A DNA stretch of 64,000 bases from CATQHL01 sp965204655. Lineage in GTDB: Bacteria; Actinomycetota; Acidimicrobiia; Acidimicrobiales; CATQHL01. This document shows positions 1 to 8,839 of the stretch, piece by piece. The notes beneath the pieces were generated by a model. It saw nothing but the letters and a program-made list of their open reading frames with translations. It was not told where the DNA came from and ran no database searches. Location: NCBI GenBank assembly GCA_965204655.1, contig OZ241998.1, positions 1,860,001 to 1,924,000 on the forward strand, given 5' to 3'. Made by a program: the position numbers and the translations under genes. The first letter of the stretch is position 1; every line of letters begins with the position of its first letter.

Positions 1-468
1 GAAAAGCAGAGGAAGCGTGGCTTCGTAATAAAAGTCCGTCCCGCCCGTGAGTAGATATTTCTTAAGTAGGCCGAGCGAGTATGAAGTGAAGCCCTTTGTG
101 GCTATCCAACTCGAGTGCATCTGCAAGCTCAGCACACGTTCAGGGTGATGGATCGCGAGGTGCAGGGCGATCGCCCCTCCTAATGACGAACCAGAAAGGT
201 GAGCCTGCTCCGCTCCTACCTGATCCATCACGGCGAGGGTGTCATAGGCCATCTGTTGCACGGTGTACGGGGGACTGGTGGTTTCACTGCGCCCCACACC
301 CCGTCCGTCAAATATCACGCAGCGCACATGCGGGGAGTAGACGTCTACTTGCGGCATCCAGCGAGTCCCGTCGGCGCCGGTTCCCCTGATGAGTACCAGA
401 GGCGGACCCGGCGCTTCGCCGTGGACCTCGTAGTAGATCTTTGCGTTTTCTGCTTGCGCGTAAGGCAT
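1..468 (-). CDS. Alpha/beta hydrolase, C-terminus beyond window
   Basis: Translating the minus strand from the ATG at 468 gives an open frame that runs off the left edge, so about 156 residues are visible and the C-terminus is missing. It has the N-terminal half of an alpha/beta hydrolase: a beta-strand with an oxyanion-type segment (LIRGTGADG), the FDGRGVGRS strand-turn typical of the superfamily, and a nucleophile elbow GSSLGG carrying the presumed catalytic serine. The acid and histidine lie outside the window. It reads in the same direction as the amidase and cupin genes and ends upstream of neither, so it may belong to the same hydrolytic unit. The substrate cannot be told; families with this layout include esterases, lactonases and dehalogenases. 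Confidence 0.85.
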   Translation of the reverse strand, partial: MPYAQAENAKIYYEVHGEAPGPPLVLIRGTGADGTRWMPQVDVYSPHVRCVIFDGRGVGRSETTSPPYTVQQMAYDTLAVMDQVGAEQAHLSGSSLGGAIALHLAIHHPERVLSLQMHSSWIATKGFTSYSLGLLKKYLLTGGTDFYYEATLPLLF

Positions 469-488
469 TTGAAACCTCTTTGTTGGCT

Positions 489-1901
489 TTAGACGGGTGC
501 GAGCGGAACCGAATCTGAAGCTAGTTGGAAAGCAGAGGCAACTGCGACGGCCAAGTTTTCCCGACCGCGCCCGGCGGTGAACTGAACCGCCGCGGGCAAG
601 CCGTGGTCGTCCAACCCGGCGGGCACCACGGCCGTGGGCATTCTCGTCAGGTTCATAGGCACAGTAAAGCTCATCACCACTTCCCGTATGCTTTGCTCAC
701 TTCCGTTTAAGACAGCCGTGTCGCTGCTTGCGACACGGCTAGGGGATACGGCGGAAACCGGGCTGACCACGGCGTCTAGGAGTCGGAGTTGCCGCGAAAA
801 TGCTGCGGTTATTCGAGTTTTCTCGATCTGTGCCGCCACGTATTCCCTGGCTGTCACCTGAGCGGCTGCCTCAATTCGGGAGCGCACGTCTGCTCCGTAG
901 TCGTCGGCCCGCTTCGGGAATAGCCCAAAAACCTGATTATGGACGTAGTAAGCCTCTGCCTTTTGCAAGGTCTCGAAGGTGCTTCTGACCTCGGCTGCGT
1001 CTGGCAGGGGAATCTCTACGATCTCGGCTCCTAGTTCGTTCAGTACTTGCAGTGCCCGCGAATAGACCGCCCCCACCGCCGAATCGAGTTCCACTTCAAA
1101 GAGGTTTTCTGACACTCCCACTCGGGTGCCCTGAAGCGTCGTCGGCGGTTCCAGCACCACCGGGTAGCCGCCGTCGGTGCAGTCTGGATCTGTGCCGTCC
1201 GCTCCGCTCATGGCGACCACGAGCAGTTCGGCGTCTCGAATGGAACGCGCCAGGGCTCCCGGAGTGTCTAGGGAGGGGGCTAGCGCCGCTCCGCCGGTTC
1301 GTGGTATCCGACCGAAACTGGGCTTCAACCCTGAGACTCCACAGAAACTCGACGGGATGCGGATGGAGCCCCCCGTGTCGCTGCCTACGGCGGCGGGAAC
1401 CATCCCGGCGGCGATGGCCGCCCCCGATCCACCGCTGGATCCGCCCGGGATGCGTGAGAGGTCCCACGGGTTGCGGGTTCCTCCCCGGAGTTGGTGTTGA
1501 GTAGTGATTCCCCACCCAAACTCGTGCGACCGCGTGGTGCCCACGATCACAGCACCACTGCGCCGAAGCCTGCGTACCAACTCTGCGTCGTTGTCGGCTA
1601 TCCGACCTGCCAGCGTGTCAGATCCGTAGTCGGCCGGTGCGCCCTTTACGTCGAAGAGTTCTTTGACCGCCACCGGCACGCCGTGCAGTGGACCTCTCCA
1701 GAGGCCTTTCCGAAGTTCTTCGGTGCGCGCTTGCGCTTCGGCGGTGGCGGTTTCCTCCAAGACGCAGGTGAAAGCTCGGATCGCAGAATCTTTCTCGGCT
1801 ATGCGATCCAGATGAGCCTGAAGGGCTTCAAGCGGGCTAGTTTGCCCTGAGGCAAGCAACTTTGAGAGCGTCGCAACCCCCAGTTGCCAGAGTTTGGTCA
1901 C
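489..1901 (-). CDS. Amidase, amidase-signature family
   Basis: A 470-residue amidase-signature enzyme of usual family length, predicted to hydrolyse a C-N amide bond. The Ser-cisSer-Lys triad is visible: the lysine in AVKELFDVKG, the cis-serine in GGSSGGSGAA and the nucleophilic serine in GSDTGGSIR. It resembles GatA and AtzE-type amidases, but there are no gatB or gatC neighbours, so a catabolic amidase is more likely than tRNA-dependent amidation. Its ATG overlaps the TGA of the upstream cupin gene (ATGA), indicating translational coupling. The adjacent dioxygenase and amidohydrolase on the other strand suggest breakdown of a nitrogen-containing compound; the substrate is unknown. Confidence 0.9.
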   Translation of the reverse strand: MTKLWQLGVATLSKLLASGQTSPLEALQAHLDRIAEKDSAIRAFTCVLEETATAEAQARTEELRKGLWRGPLHGVPVAVKELFDVKGAPADYGSDTLAGRIADNDAELVRRLRRSGAVIVGTTRSHEFGWGITTQHQLRGGTRNPWDLSRIPGGSSGGSGAAIAAGMVPAAVGSDTGGSIRIPSSFCGVSGLKPSFGRIPRTGGAALAPSLDTPGALARSIRDAELLVVAMSGADGTDPDCTDGGYPVVLEPPTTLQGTRVGVSENLFEVELDSAVGAVYSRALQVLNELGAEIVEIPLPDAAEVRSTFETLQKAEAYYVHNQVFGLFPKRADDYGADVRSRIEAAAQVTAREYVAAQIEKTRITAAFSRQLRLLDAVVSPVSAVSPSRVASSDTAVLNGSEQSIREVVMSFTVPMNLTRMPTAVVPAGLDDHGLPAAVQFTAGRGRENLAVAVASAFQLASDSVPLAPV

Positions 1902-2323
1902 TTGTCTCGGGGTATTTCCGGCACGGCCTTGTACCCGGCGCGCTCTAGCGACGGCGCGCCTCCCAGCACCCAGAGGATGACCATGGCTTCTTCGGGGTCG
2001 CTGCCTGCGGAGTGGGCGGTGTTGGCTGGAACGAACACCACATCCCCGGCGCCGATGGTGTAGTACGTATCGCCCACCCTGTGCCAGCCACTCCCGGAGA
2101 TCACGATCACCACTTCCTCCGCGTCAGGGTGCAAGTGGTGCTCGTGGGTTTCCCCTGGCGGATAAATAGTTTGCCCTACCATCACCTCTCTGGATCGCTG
2201 AATGTCCTCCGAAATCAGCGTCCTCACATCAAGGTGGGCGAACGCAGTTCCAGACCAGTCGTCGGGTTCAACTTCGTCGGCGCGCACCACGTACTTTGCG
2301 CCCCGGTCGTTATGGCTGTCCAC
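1898..2323 (-). CDS. Cupin-domain protein
   Basis: A small single-domain cupin of 141 residues. Cupin motif 1 is clear, with a histidine cluster and following glutamate (ETHEHHLHPDAEE) that would bind a divalent metal; motif 2 is represented by the segment around PANTAHSAG, which supplies the last histidine. No signal peptide is present, so it should be cytoplasmic. It overlaps the amidase start by four bases and is transcribed divergently from the dioxygenase gene that begins 24 bases away. Single cupins of this kind act as isomerases, dioxygenases or small-molecule sensors; nothing here decides between them. Confidence 0.85.
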   Translation of the reverse strand: MDSHNDRGAKYVVRADEVEPDDWSGTAFAHLDVRTLISEDIQRSREVMVGQTIYPPGETHEHHLHPDAEEVVIVISGSGWHRVGDTYYTIGAGDVVFVPANTAHSAGSDPEEAMVILWVLGGAPSLERAGYKAVPEIPRDK

Positions 2324-2346
2324 GATCGGTAGGATAAGCTAAAAAG

Positions 2347-3228
2347 GTGGCTAAGCGCTCTCCTTCCAAACGCTCTTGCCCGCTGGACGCCTCCGAGATT
2401 CTTCAGTTTTATGAGTCGGGTTACATCCGTCCCGGCCGCGTTCTTGACGAGGAGGAGGTTTCAACTCTCTACTCGCTCATCTCCGATGCCTCAGTGCGCG
2501 AGCGGAGTGAGGGCCGCCGTTACGACCTGCTTGATCCGTGCCTCTGGCCCGACACGGGCGATCCCCCTCCGCCTGAGGAGGAAAGCGTGGACTTCCTTTT
2601 TAATCTCTGGCTGGAGTATCCGGACATTCGCTGCTTCGTCTTCAACTCCACGCTGGCTCTCTGGGCGTCTCAACTCCTCGGTACGACTGCTGTGAGGCTG
2701 TTGGAAGACAATGCAGTGGACAAAGCGCCCATGTCTGGGGGCGATCTGAAGTGGCATCAGGATTTCCCGTACTGGCCGCTTGCTCAACCGAACGCGCTTA
2801 CGGCCTGGATAGCCCTGGATGCAGCCGACGGGGAAAACGGGGCCATGCGCGTGGCTCCCGGCAGTCACCTCACCGGCGAACGCCTTCCGGTTGTGTTCAG
2901 TTCAGGTACCCCCTACTTGGCCGAGAAACGTCCGGCTGTGGTAAAGCCAATCGACAGCCCCGAGGCTCAGGGCTTTGACGTGGAGACTGTCAGCTTGGGT
3001 CCGGGTGAGGTATCGATGCACTCCTCGCTGCTCTGGCACGCCTCCGGGCCGAACAACAGCCCCCGGCCCCGAAGAGCTCTCATCATCCGTTACGTGGCTG
3101 ACGGCACAATCTGGTTGGGATCCCAGCGCTACGAGTACAACTACAGTGACGAGGAGGTTGGCATTGACGCGGGCAAACAGATCGGCGGCAAGTACTTCCC
3201 GCTCATTCCTTTCTCTGGGGATGCCTGA
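2347..3228 (+). CDS. Phytanoyl-CoA dioxygenase (PhyH) family protein
   Basis: A 293-residue protein of the PhyH family of Fe(II)/2-oxoglutarate-dependent oxygenases. The iron-binding HxD is visible in LKWHQDFPYW and the distal histidine in SLLWHASGPN. The arginines in SPRPRRALIIRYV probably bind the 2-oxoglutarate carboxylate. The start is GTG, close to the divergent cupin gene. Its end overlaps the amidohydrolase start by eight bases, so the two are probably co-translated. The family hydroxylates acyl-CoAs, ectoine, halogenated and secondary-metabolite substrates; the amidase/amidohydrolase context suggests a catabolic substrate, but this is inference. Confidence 0.87.
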   Translation: MAKRSPSKRSCPLDASEILQFYESGYIRPGRVLDEEEVSTLYSLISDASVRERSEGRRYDLLDPCLWPDTGDPPPPEEESVDFLFNLWLEYPDIRCFVFNSTLALWASQLLGTTAVRLLEDNAVDKAPMSGGDLKWHQDFPYWPLAQPNALTAWIALDAADGENGAMRVAPGSHLTGERLPVVFSSGTPYLAEKRPAVVKPIDSPEAQGFDVETVSLGPGEVSMHSSLLWHASGPNNSPRPRRALIIRYVADGTIWLGSQRYEYNYSDEEVGIDAGKQIGGKYFPLIPFSGDA

Positions 3229-4567
3229 GCCCGCCCCCGCTCGGCTGAACGGGATTATCAACGCTCGTCTGCTTACCTGCGTCGACGAGACGGTCATCAA
3301 CAACGGAACTGTGATCTTCGATGGTGAACTCATTGCCTGGGCCGGGGCGAGCGAGGAGATTCCGCCCCATCTAGCCCCCCTCAACGGCTTGGCAGCCTCC
3401 CCCGGGACTCTTGACGCAGGCGGAGCGACAGTCATGCCTGGACTGATCGACGGGCACATGCACATCAGCTTTGGTGAACCGCGCACCGAGGAAGAGCTCT
3501 ACATTTACACTCCGTCCCCCTACCGGGCGATCCGGGCCGCGGCCAGCGCCGAGCGGGTGCTCCTAGCGGGAGTTACTAGCGCCTGCGACCCTGGCGGCCC
3601 GACGGGTATCGCCTCCGCCGTGCGGGACGCCACCGAGGCGGGACTGATTCAGGGGCCCCGCTTGGCCGCCGCCGGAAGACAGATTACAACCCAGCAAGGC
3701 ATCGGCGACACGCTCCCCCGATGGGTGGGCATCGAAGAATCCTCCTTCGGGGCGCTGGTTCGTGGGCGCGACGAACTCCTTAACGAGATCCGCAATCAGG
3801 TCAAAGACGGCGTCGACATGATCAAGATCGCCGGTTCGGGGCCGGGAACCACCGAGTGGGGTGCTTTCCGGCTAGAGGAGTTAGAGCTTGCGGTCTCCGA
3901 AGCTCACCGCCTGGGACGACCTGTAGCCATGCACGCCCGGGCGCGCCAGTCGGTGGCCGATGCCCTGTCTGCAGGTGTGGACTGGATAATGCACGCCTCT
4001 TACATGGACACCGAGACACTCGAGGCAGTGGTAGAGAAGGGAACCCCTTTGATGCCTGCACTCACCCTGCTCGTCAACTCGCTGGAGGCCGACGGAATGC
4101 ATCAACACGTGCGCGACGCCGTCGCCGCTGAGATCGACGCCGCCGTGTCGATCCTTTCCAAGGCTCATGAGATGGGAGCGACGCTGCTAGCGGGCTCCGA
4201 GAGCGGATTTGCCATGACCCCTTATGGGCAGTGGCACACCCGCGAGATCGAGTTGTTCGTGAGCCACCTAGGGATGACCGACGCAAAGGCCTTGTTGGCG
4301 ATGACCAGAGACGCCGCCGTAGCCGTTCCCAGCCTCACGGACATGATCGGCACGCTGAGCCCCGGTAAGTACGCCGACGTGCTTGTGGTAGACGGACGGC
4401 CTGACGAGGACGTGTCTGTGCTCTCCGACCGTGCTCGCTTACTGTCGATCATTAAAGGAGGCGCTCTCGTGCGTCCCTGGCGACCTGTCGACCTTCCAAG
4501 CCGAAGGATGCCTTTCGAGTTGGCTAGGCCGTATACTCCCTCCCCGCTGGAGCGCGAGATTTCGTGA
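3221..4567 (+). CDS. Amidohydrolase-superfamily metal-dependent hydrolase
   Basis: I place the start at the ATG at 3221 (MPEPAPARLN), because the frame is open further upstream only through the dioxygenase gene. The 448-residue product matches imidazolonepropionase-like and prolidase-like amidohydrolases. It has the HxH metal pair in DGHMHISFG, a lysine in DMIKIAGSG that fits the carboxylated bridging lysine, and further histidines in AMHARA and MHASYM. The last metal or catalytic position reads LAGSESG where the family usually has aspartate (GTDSG), a conservative Asp-to-Glu change. The gene overlaps the dioxygenase and the following SDR, which fits one operon. Substrate unknown; a cyclic amide or dipeptide is plausible. 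Confidence 0.87.
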   Translation: MPEPAPARLNGIINARLLTCVDETVINNGTVIFDGELIAWAGASEEIPPHLAPLNGLAASPGTLDAGGATVMPGLIDGHMHISFGEPRTEEELYIYTPSPYRAIRAAASAERVLLAGVTSACDPGGPTGIASAVRDATEAGLIQGPRLAAAGRQITTQQGIGDTLPRWVGIEESSFGALVRGRDELLNEIRNQVKDGVDMIKIAGSGPGTTEWGAFRLEELELAVSEAHRLGRPVAMHARARQSVADALSAGVDWIMHASYMDTETLEAVVEKGTPLMPALTLLVNSLEADGMHQHVRDAVAAEIDAAVSILSKAHEMGATLLAGSESGFAMTPYGQWHTREIELFVSHLGMTDAKALLAMTRDAAVAVPSLTDMIGTLSPGKYADVLVVDGRPDEDVSVLSDRARLLSIIKGGALVRPWRPVDLPSRRMPFELARPYTPSPLEREIS

Positions 4568-5403
4568 GAGACCTCCGAGGCCTCTGGTCTCTGGAGGGTC
4601 GCTGCGCGGTAGTTACGGGTGCTGCTCAGGGGTTCGGAGCCGCTATCGCCCGCAGGTTGGCCGAAGCGGGAGCGTCTGTGGGCGTTGCCGACATCAACGA
4701 AGTAGCCGCCCGAGACGCCGCCTGCCGCATTGCGGAGCAGACCGGCGGTGTCTGCGCTGCCTTTGGAGTTGATATTGCCGATGAGAAGTCCGTGGAAAGT
4801 CTTTTTGAAGAGGTCGCGACGTCAATTGGAGAGGTGGATGTTCTGGTGAACAACGCCGGCGTGTTCTCAAATTTTTTAACTACAGAGATGCCCTCTGAGG
4901 AGTTCGATCGAATAATCCGGGTGAACGTGACGGGCACCTTCCTGTGTTCGCGGGCAGTTGCCCGTTCAATGAAGCAACGCGGAGGTGGAGCGATTGTGAA
5001 TGTCGCCTCCGTGGACTCCCTTGCGCCCTCGGCGGAGGGGCTCTTGCACTACACGACCTCCAAACACGCCGTCGCTGGACTTACGAGGTCGTTGGCTATG
5101 GAACTGGCGCCTTCGGGCATCAGGGTTAATGCCGTCTGTCCTGGGGCGGCCATGACCGAAGGGGCGGTTGCCCTCCTCGAAGGTGACGCAGAGGGGGGGA
5201 TCGACCTGGAGGCACAGTGGCAGGGAATCGTCGAACGCACTCCGCTTGGGAGACTCTGTGACCCCGACGATGTGGGGCGCGCCGTTGTTTTCTTGGCCTC
5301 CGACATGTCTTCCCACGTAACCGGAGCGCTGCTTCCGGTGGACGGGGGTATTCTTGTAGCTCCTCTGGAGGGCTACGTTGAGGCGCACCCGGGGCAGAAC
5401 TGA
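4564..5403 (+). CDS. SDR-family oxidoreductase
   Basis: A 279-residue classical short-chain dehydrogenase/reductase. The Rossmann nucleotide-binding motif is TGAAQGFGAAIA near residue 18, the NNAG motif is present (VLVNNAGVFS), and the catalytic Ser and YxxxK are visible as ASVDS and YTTSKHA. An aspartate after the second strand (VADINE) suggests NAD(H) rather than NADP(H). Translation starts at a GTG sharing bases with the amidohydrolase stop. It probably oxidises or reduces an intermediate of the same pathway. FabG-like annotation is possible, but the context argues for catabolism. Confidence 0.87.
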   Translation: MRDLRGLWSLEGRCAVVTGAAQGFGAAIARRLAEAGASVGVADINEVAARDAACRIAEQTGGVCAAFGVDIADEKSVESLFEEVATSIGEVDVLVNNAGVFSNFLTTEMPSEEFDRIIRVNVTGTFLCSRAVARSMKQRGGGAIVNVASVDSLAPSAEGLLHYTTSKHAVAGLTRSLAMELAPSGIRVNAVCPGAAMTEGAVALLEGDAEGGIDLEAQWQGIVERTPLGRLCDPDDVGRAVVFLASDMSSHVTGALLPVDGGILVAPLEGYVEAHPGQN

Positions 5404-5479
5404 GGTGTCACCTGGCTTCGGTTCACTTTCTTCGGCGACGGACGAGACTGGTGTGGTCGGAGCGGCTTCTGAGGCGTCT

Positions 5480-6286
5480 ATGCAGCCACACGAACTGGAT
5501 GAGTCCGACGCCGGTGAGGCGGTCCTTGAAGTCCGCAACCTAGTAAAGTCGTTTGGAGCGGTAAAAGCGTTGCGAGGCGTCAGTTTCGGAGTACGGGCCG
5601 GTGAAGTGCTGGGGCTCATTGGCGACAACGGCGCAGGCAAGTCCACGCTGGTGAAGTGTGTGGCCGGGATCATCAAGCCCGACGCCGGGGAGATTCGTAT
5701 AGAGGGTGCAATCGCGGACTTTTCCTCTCCCAAAGACGCCCACGAACTCGGTATAGAGACTGTGCATCAGGACTTGGCGCTCATCAACTCTCTGGACGTG
5801 ACCGGCAACCTGTTTCTGAACCGTGAAATCATGTACAGGCCCCGTTTCCTGGGTTGGATGAATAAACGGAAGATGCACCGGGAGGCCAAGAGCATCCTAG
5901 AGAGTCTCCACATCAACATTCCCTCGGTGCGCTATCCCATCGACAAACTCTCCGGCGGTCAGCGTCAAGCGGTGGCGGTTGGCCGCTCCGTGGCCTGGGG
6001 CCGGAGGATAGTGCTGATGGACGAACCTGCTGCGGCTCTCGGCGTAGAGCAGTCCCAGCATGTCCTGGAGCTCATCTCTACGCTGCAGGATCGCGGTCTA
6101 GTTGTGCTTTTGATCAGCCACAACATGCATGAGGTGCTAGCGGCCTGTTCTCGGGCGGTCGTGCTGCGTCACGGCTCGGTAGTGGCCGACATCCCACTTG
6201 AAGGCGTAGACACCCGCCATCTGGTGCATCTCATTACCACCGGGCGCGCTGCTGAGGTTGACGTCGTGGAACGAGCGGAGGCCTAG
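5480..6286 (+). CDS. Sugar-type ABC transporter ATP-binding protein
   Basis: A single-ABC-domain ATPase of about 268 residues. It shows Walker A GDNGAGKST, a Q-loop region (ETVHQDLAL), the signature LSGGQRQ, Walker B IVLMDEPAAALG and the H-loop LLISHNM. It matches the ribose/fructose class, but with one ABC domain as in FrcA, not two as in RbsA. I chose the ATG at 5480; a GTG at 5405 in the same frame would add a 25-residue low-complexity leader. The binding lipoprotein and permease of the same class follow 1.1 kb downstream, interrupted by the deacetylase gene. Sugar or polyol uptake is the likely role. Confidence 0.88.
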   Translation: MQPHELDESDAGEAVLEVRNLVKSFGAVKALRGVSFGVRAGEVLGLIGDNGAGKSTLVKCVAGIIKPDAGEIRIEGAIADFSSPKDAHELGIETVHQDLALINSLDVTGNLFLNREIMYRPRFLGWMNKRKMHREAKSILESLHINIPSVRYPIDKLSGGQRQAVAVGRSVAWGRRIVLMDEPAAALGVEQSQHVLELISTLQDRGLVVLLISHNMHEVLAACSRAVVLRHGSVVADIPLEGVDTRHLVHLITTGRAAEVDVVERAEA

Positions 6287-6382
6287 GAATCTGCGGAAAG
6301 GAGACCGAAGGGATGCACGGTGCCCGGGCAACAGCGTCCTATGTGTTTCGCGTGTTCTTCGCGCCGTCGTCGCCCGAGATCT

Positions 6383-6409
6383 GTCAATCGTTGTTCGCAG
6401 ATGATTGAC
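6383..6409. promoter_or_regulatory. Inverted repeat, possible operator
   Basis: The arms GTCAATC (6383-6389) and GATTGAC (6403-6409) form a perfect 7-base inverted repeat. Around them the match extends to about 11 bases per arm with two mismatches. It lies in the 224-base gap between the ABC ATPase and the deacetylase. The geometry fits a dimeric helix-turn-helix regulator. The right arm contains TTGACA, which could double as a -35 element, although no convincing -10 hexamer sits at the right spacing. No regulator gene is adjacent. Confidence 0.4.
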
Positions 6410-6510
6410 AACGTTTTAGAGTAAGGTTAACGCGGCCGGTACCGGTGCTCCGGGGAAGTAGCGCTGAGGAACGCTGCAGGAACGCTGAGGAAGAAAGAAC
6501 GGAGAAGTAA

Positions 6511-7356
6511 ATGGCGACTCTGCTTGTTGGCTACGACGTTGAAGCCTTTGCCATAGGAGAGGGGCTGGCCCGCCTAGGTGATCATGGCTTTTCCCACGCC
6601 CTCGAACCCGACTCTACAGAGGCGGCGATGGAGGTGATTCTGAGCAATCACGAGCGCTTCGACGCTCCAGCCACGCTGTTCGTGTGTGGGCGCACTCTGG
6701 TGCACAACGTGGGTCTCTTTAAGGATCTGGTGAATCATCCTCTTATGGATATTCAACAGCACACCTACAGCCATACGCTCTTCAAGCCCGACTATTGGAA
6801 GGACGGCGTGTTCCTGTCATCCCCCCCGGAGGCCGTAGAGATGGAGGTGTCCATGACTTCCGCTGCTCTCAAGCAGTACCTCGACGTGGACTGCATCGGG
6901 TTGCGCACACCGCACGGATACCATCTCGGCCTTACCGACTGTCCCGAAAAACTCAACGTCCTTGAGCGTTGTGGCATCAGATACGTAAGTTCCTGGGGGC
7001 GAAACGAACACGGGGAGAATCCCACGCCTTTTTCTGTTCAGCCCTTTTGGTACTCAGAACAGGGGCACCCTGAGATTCTCGAGATTCCATTCCAGGGCTG
7101 GCTCGACGGAGTGTGGTTTGAAGAGAAGGGGATTCACCTTGGCAGGGAGTACGCAGAGGTGCTATGCGACTCCATTAACGAGATCGTAGAAGGCGATTTG
7201 GTCTACGGAGCTTGCTTCCACGACTGGACGATGCTGCGGTATGACGAGGCCGGGACGCGTTGGGTTCATTCTCTCTTGTCGTACGCGAGGGAGCAAGACG
7301 TGGAGATTGTCTCATACTCCGATTACTACTATTCGCAGGCTCTTGTCGGAGCGTGA
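6511..7356 (+). CDS. Polysaccharide deacetylase (NodB-homology, CE4) family protein
   Basis: A 281-residue NodB-homology protein. The metal-binding aspartate lies in LLVGYDVEAFA (the family's first motif), the HxxxH pair in QQHTYSH, the R-x-P motif in GLRTPHGYH, and the late histidine in ACFHDW. No signal peptide or membrane segment is present, so a cytoplasmic CE4 enzyme is likely, closer to the PuuE or amide-hydrolase type than to a cell-wall deacetylase. It sits within the ABC-transporter gene set, which suggests that it deacylates or deaminates the imported compound. A purine-rich Shine-Dalgarno stretch precedes the ATG. Confidence 0.82.
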   Translation: MATLLVGYDVEAFAIGEGLARLGDHGFSHALEPDSTEAAMEVILSNHERFDAPATLFVCGRTLVHNVGLFKDLVNHPLMDIQQHTYSHTLFKPDYWKDGVFLSSPPEAVEMEVSMTSAALKQYLDVDCIGLRTPHGYHLGLTDCPEKLNVLERCGIRYVSSWGRNEHGENPTPFSVQPFWYSEQGHPEILEIPFQGWLDGVWFEEKGIHLGREYAEVLCDSINEIVEGDLVYGACFHDWTMLRYDEAGTRWVHSLLSYAREQDVEIVSYSDYYYSQALVGA

Positions 7357-7434
7357 ATCGGCATCTTCGCAATTATTATCTTCGCAAATTGATTGTCTAA
7401 ACCGAAGACGATCAGAAAATAAGGGGAGTAACCC

Positions 7435-8787
7435 ATGTCCAAAAAATTCATTTGTCTGATTGTGGCTGCACTAGGGGCGATAGCGCTGCTTGCGGCTGCA
7501 TGTACCAGCGATACCTCCGAACAGGACGCGGCCGTTGCAGAAGCGGTCGCGTCTGCGGCCACCGCCCGCAACGAGGCTGAGGCGGCCGAGGATGAGGCCG
7601 ACGCCGCCCGCGCTGAAGCTGAAGAGGAGGTCGCCGCCGCCCGCGCTGAGGCTGAAGAGGCTCGCAAGAGGGCTGAAGACGCAGCTAGCGGAAGTGAAAA
7701 AGATAAAGCGGATGCTGAGGCGGCTCAAGCGGCTGCCGATAAAGCGCAAGCGGATGCTGAGGCGGCTCAAGCGGCTGCCGATAAAGCGCAAGCGGATGCT
7801 GAGGCGGCTCGAGCGGCTGCCGATAAAGCGCAAGAAGAGCTTGAGAGAATGCGTAGGATAGCCGCCGGGGACAGCAAGGGGACTATTGCGTTCAGCTATG
7901 GAAACGAGACGGCAGGTATCTATCCCATCGTGGCCGGTCCAGCTCGACTTCAGGCTGAGGCGCGCGGCTACAGATTCCTCGAAGGGTCGGCCAACGGCGA
8001 CTGTCCCAAGCAGGTTGACGACGTGGAGAACTTTATTACTCAGCAAGTCGACGCCATCGTCGTGCTGCCGCTCTGCGGACTTGAACCTCTTCAGCCGACT
8101 ATCGATAAGGCCGTGGCAGCGGGCATCGTCGTCGTGGGCTACTCCACTCCAGTGCCAGGAGGCTCCGCCGCCATCGTTTACCAAAACGTTGAAGGCGCCG
8201 AAAAGGTGGCAGCCGAGGCTCTTCGCTGGCTGGAGGAAGACTTTACTGGAGACTCCGACGACTTCTCCTGGGTGCTGTTCACCTTCGACCAGTGCGGTTC
8301 GGCGTGCACGCAGCGGACCGACCCGATAAGGGAGATAATCGTTGAAGCCACCGGCGTAAAGCCGCTTGAGGCCGCAATCGTGGCGGAGGCTCCGGGTCTT
8401 GAGACGACCGAGACTTTCTTCCAGTCCAACCCCAACATCGCAATGATCATCGGGATTAACGACGCTGGGGCGCTGGGCGCCTATCAGGCGGTGCTGGCTC
8501 AAATCGAGGCCGGCAGGGACGCCAGCGAGTTCTTCGTTGCAGGGATGGATGGTCAGAACGAGGCTCTGGAACTGCTTGCTGCCGGCGGTGGCGAGGGTGG
8601 CATCTACCGGGCCAGTGGTGCGCTGATCCTCGACGAGTTAGGAAAGGCAGTCGCCAACCTGCCCATCGACATCCTGGAGGGCAACCGTGGAGACAACCTG
8701 GAGCTTCCCTACGAGTTGATTACCCCATCCAAAGCAGCAAGGGCGCAGGAGATTCTTGACGCCTACGAAGCGTTCATGGGTAACTAA
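7435..8787 (+). CDS. Sugar-type ABC substrate-binding lipoprotein with coiled-coil stalk
   Basis: A 450-residue exported lipoprotein. Residues 1-23 are a signal peptide with a lipobox (LLAAAC) and acylated Cys23. Residues about 30-142 are almost entirely Ala, Glu, Asp, Lys, Arg and Gln in heptad-like order, predicting a long coiled coil. From about residue 145 a type 1 periplasmic-binding domain begins (GTIAFSYGNET) and continues to the end. The stalk is unusual: binding lipoproteins normally have a short flexible linker. The permease follows directly. The binding domain probably recognises a sugar-like ligand; the stalk could raise it above the membrane or oligomerise it. Confidence 0.88.
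   Translation: MSKKFICLIVAALGAIALLAAACTSDTSEQDAAVAEAVASAATARNEAEAAEDEADAARAEAEEEVAAARAEAEEARKRAEDAASGSEKDKADAEAAQAAADKAQADAEAAQAAADKAQADAEAARAAADKAQEELERMRRIAAGDSKGTIAFSYGNETAGIYPIVAGPARLQAEARGYRFLEGSANGDCPKQVDDVENFITQQVDAIVVLPLCGLEPLQPTIDKAVAAGIVVVGYSTPVPGGSAAIVYQNVEGAEKVAAEALRWLEEDFTGDSDDFSWVLFTFDQCGSACTQRTDPIREIIVEATGVKPLEAAIVAEAPGLETTETFFQSNPNIAMIIGINDAGALGAYQAVLAQIEAGRDASEFFVAGMDGQNEALELLAAGGGEGGIYRASGALILDELGKAVANLPIDILEGNRGDNLELPYELITPSKAARAQEILDAYEAFMGN
7708..7833 (+). repeat. Three tandem 42-bp repeats in the stalk
   Basis: Three adjacent 42-base units (7708-7749, 7750-7791, 7792-7833) are nearly identical, with a single visible difference in the third unit (CTCAAG against CTCGAG). 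Each encodes 14 residues beginning ADAEAAQAAADKAQ, two heptads of the coiled coil. Such near-identity at the DNA level points to recent slippage or unequal exchange, so stalk length may vary between strains. Confidence 0.9.
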
Positions 8788-8839
8788 TTCGTCAACACCC
8801 CACTACAACTGACGCCCTCCGGGACTTGGGCAAGGCCGA

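Noticed and set aside
7471..8502. Long minus-strand frame opposite the binding lipoprotein gene
   Set aside because: Mirror of a GC-rich repetitive coding region; the sense product has a clear signal, stalk and binding domain.
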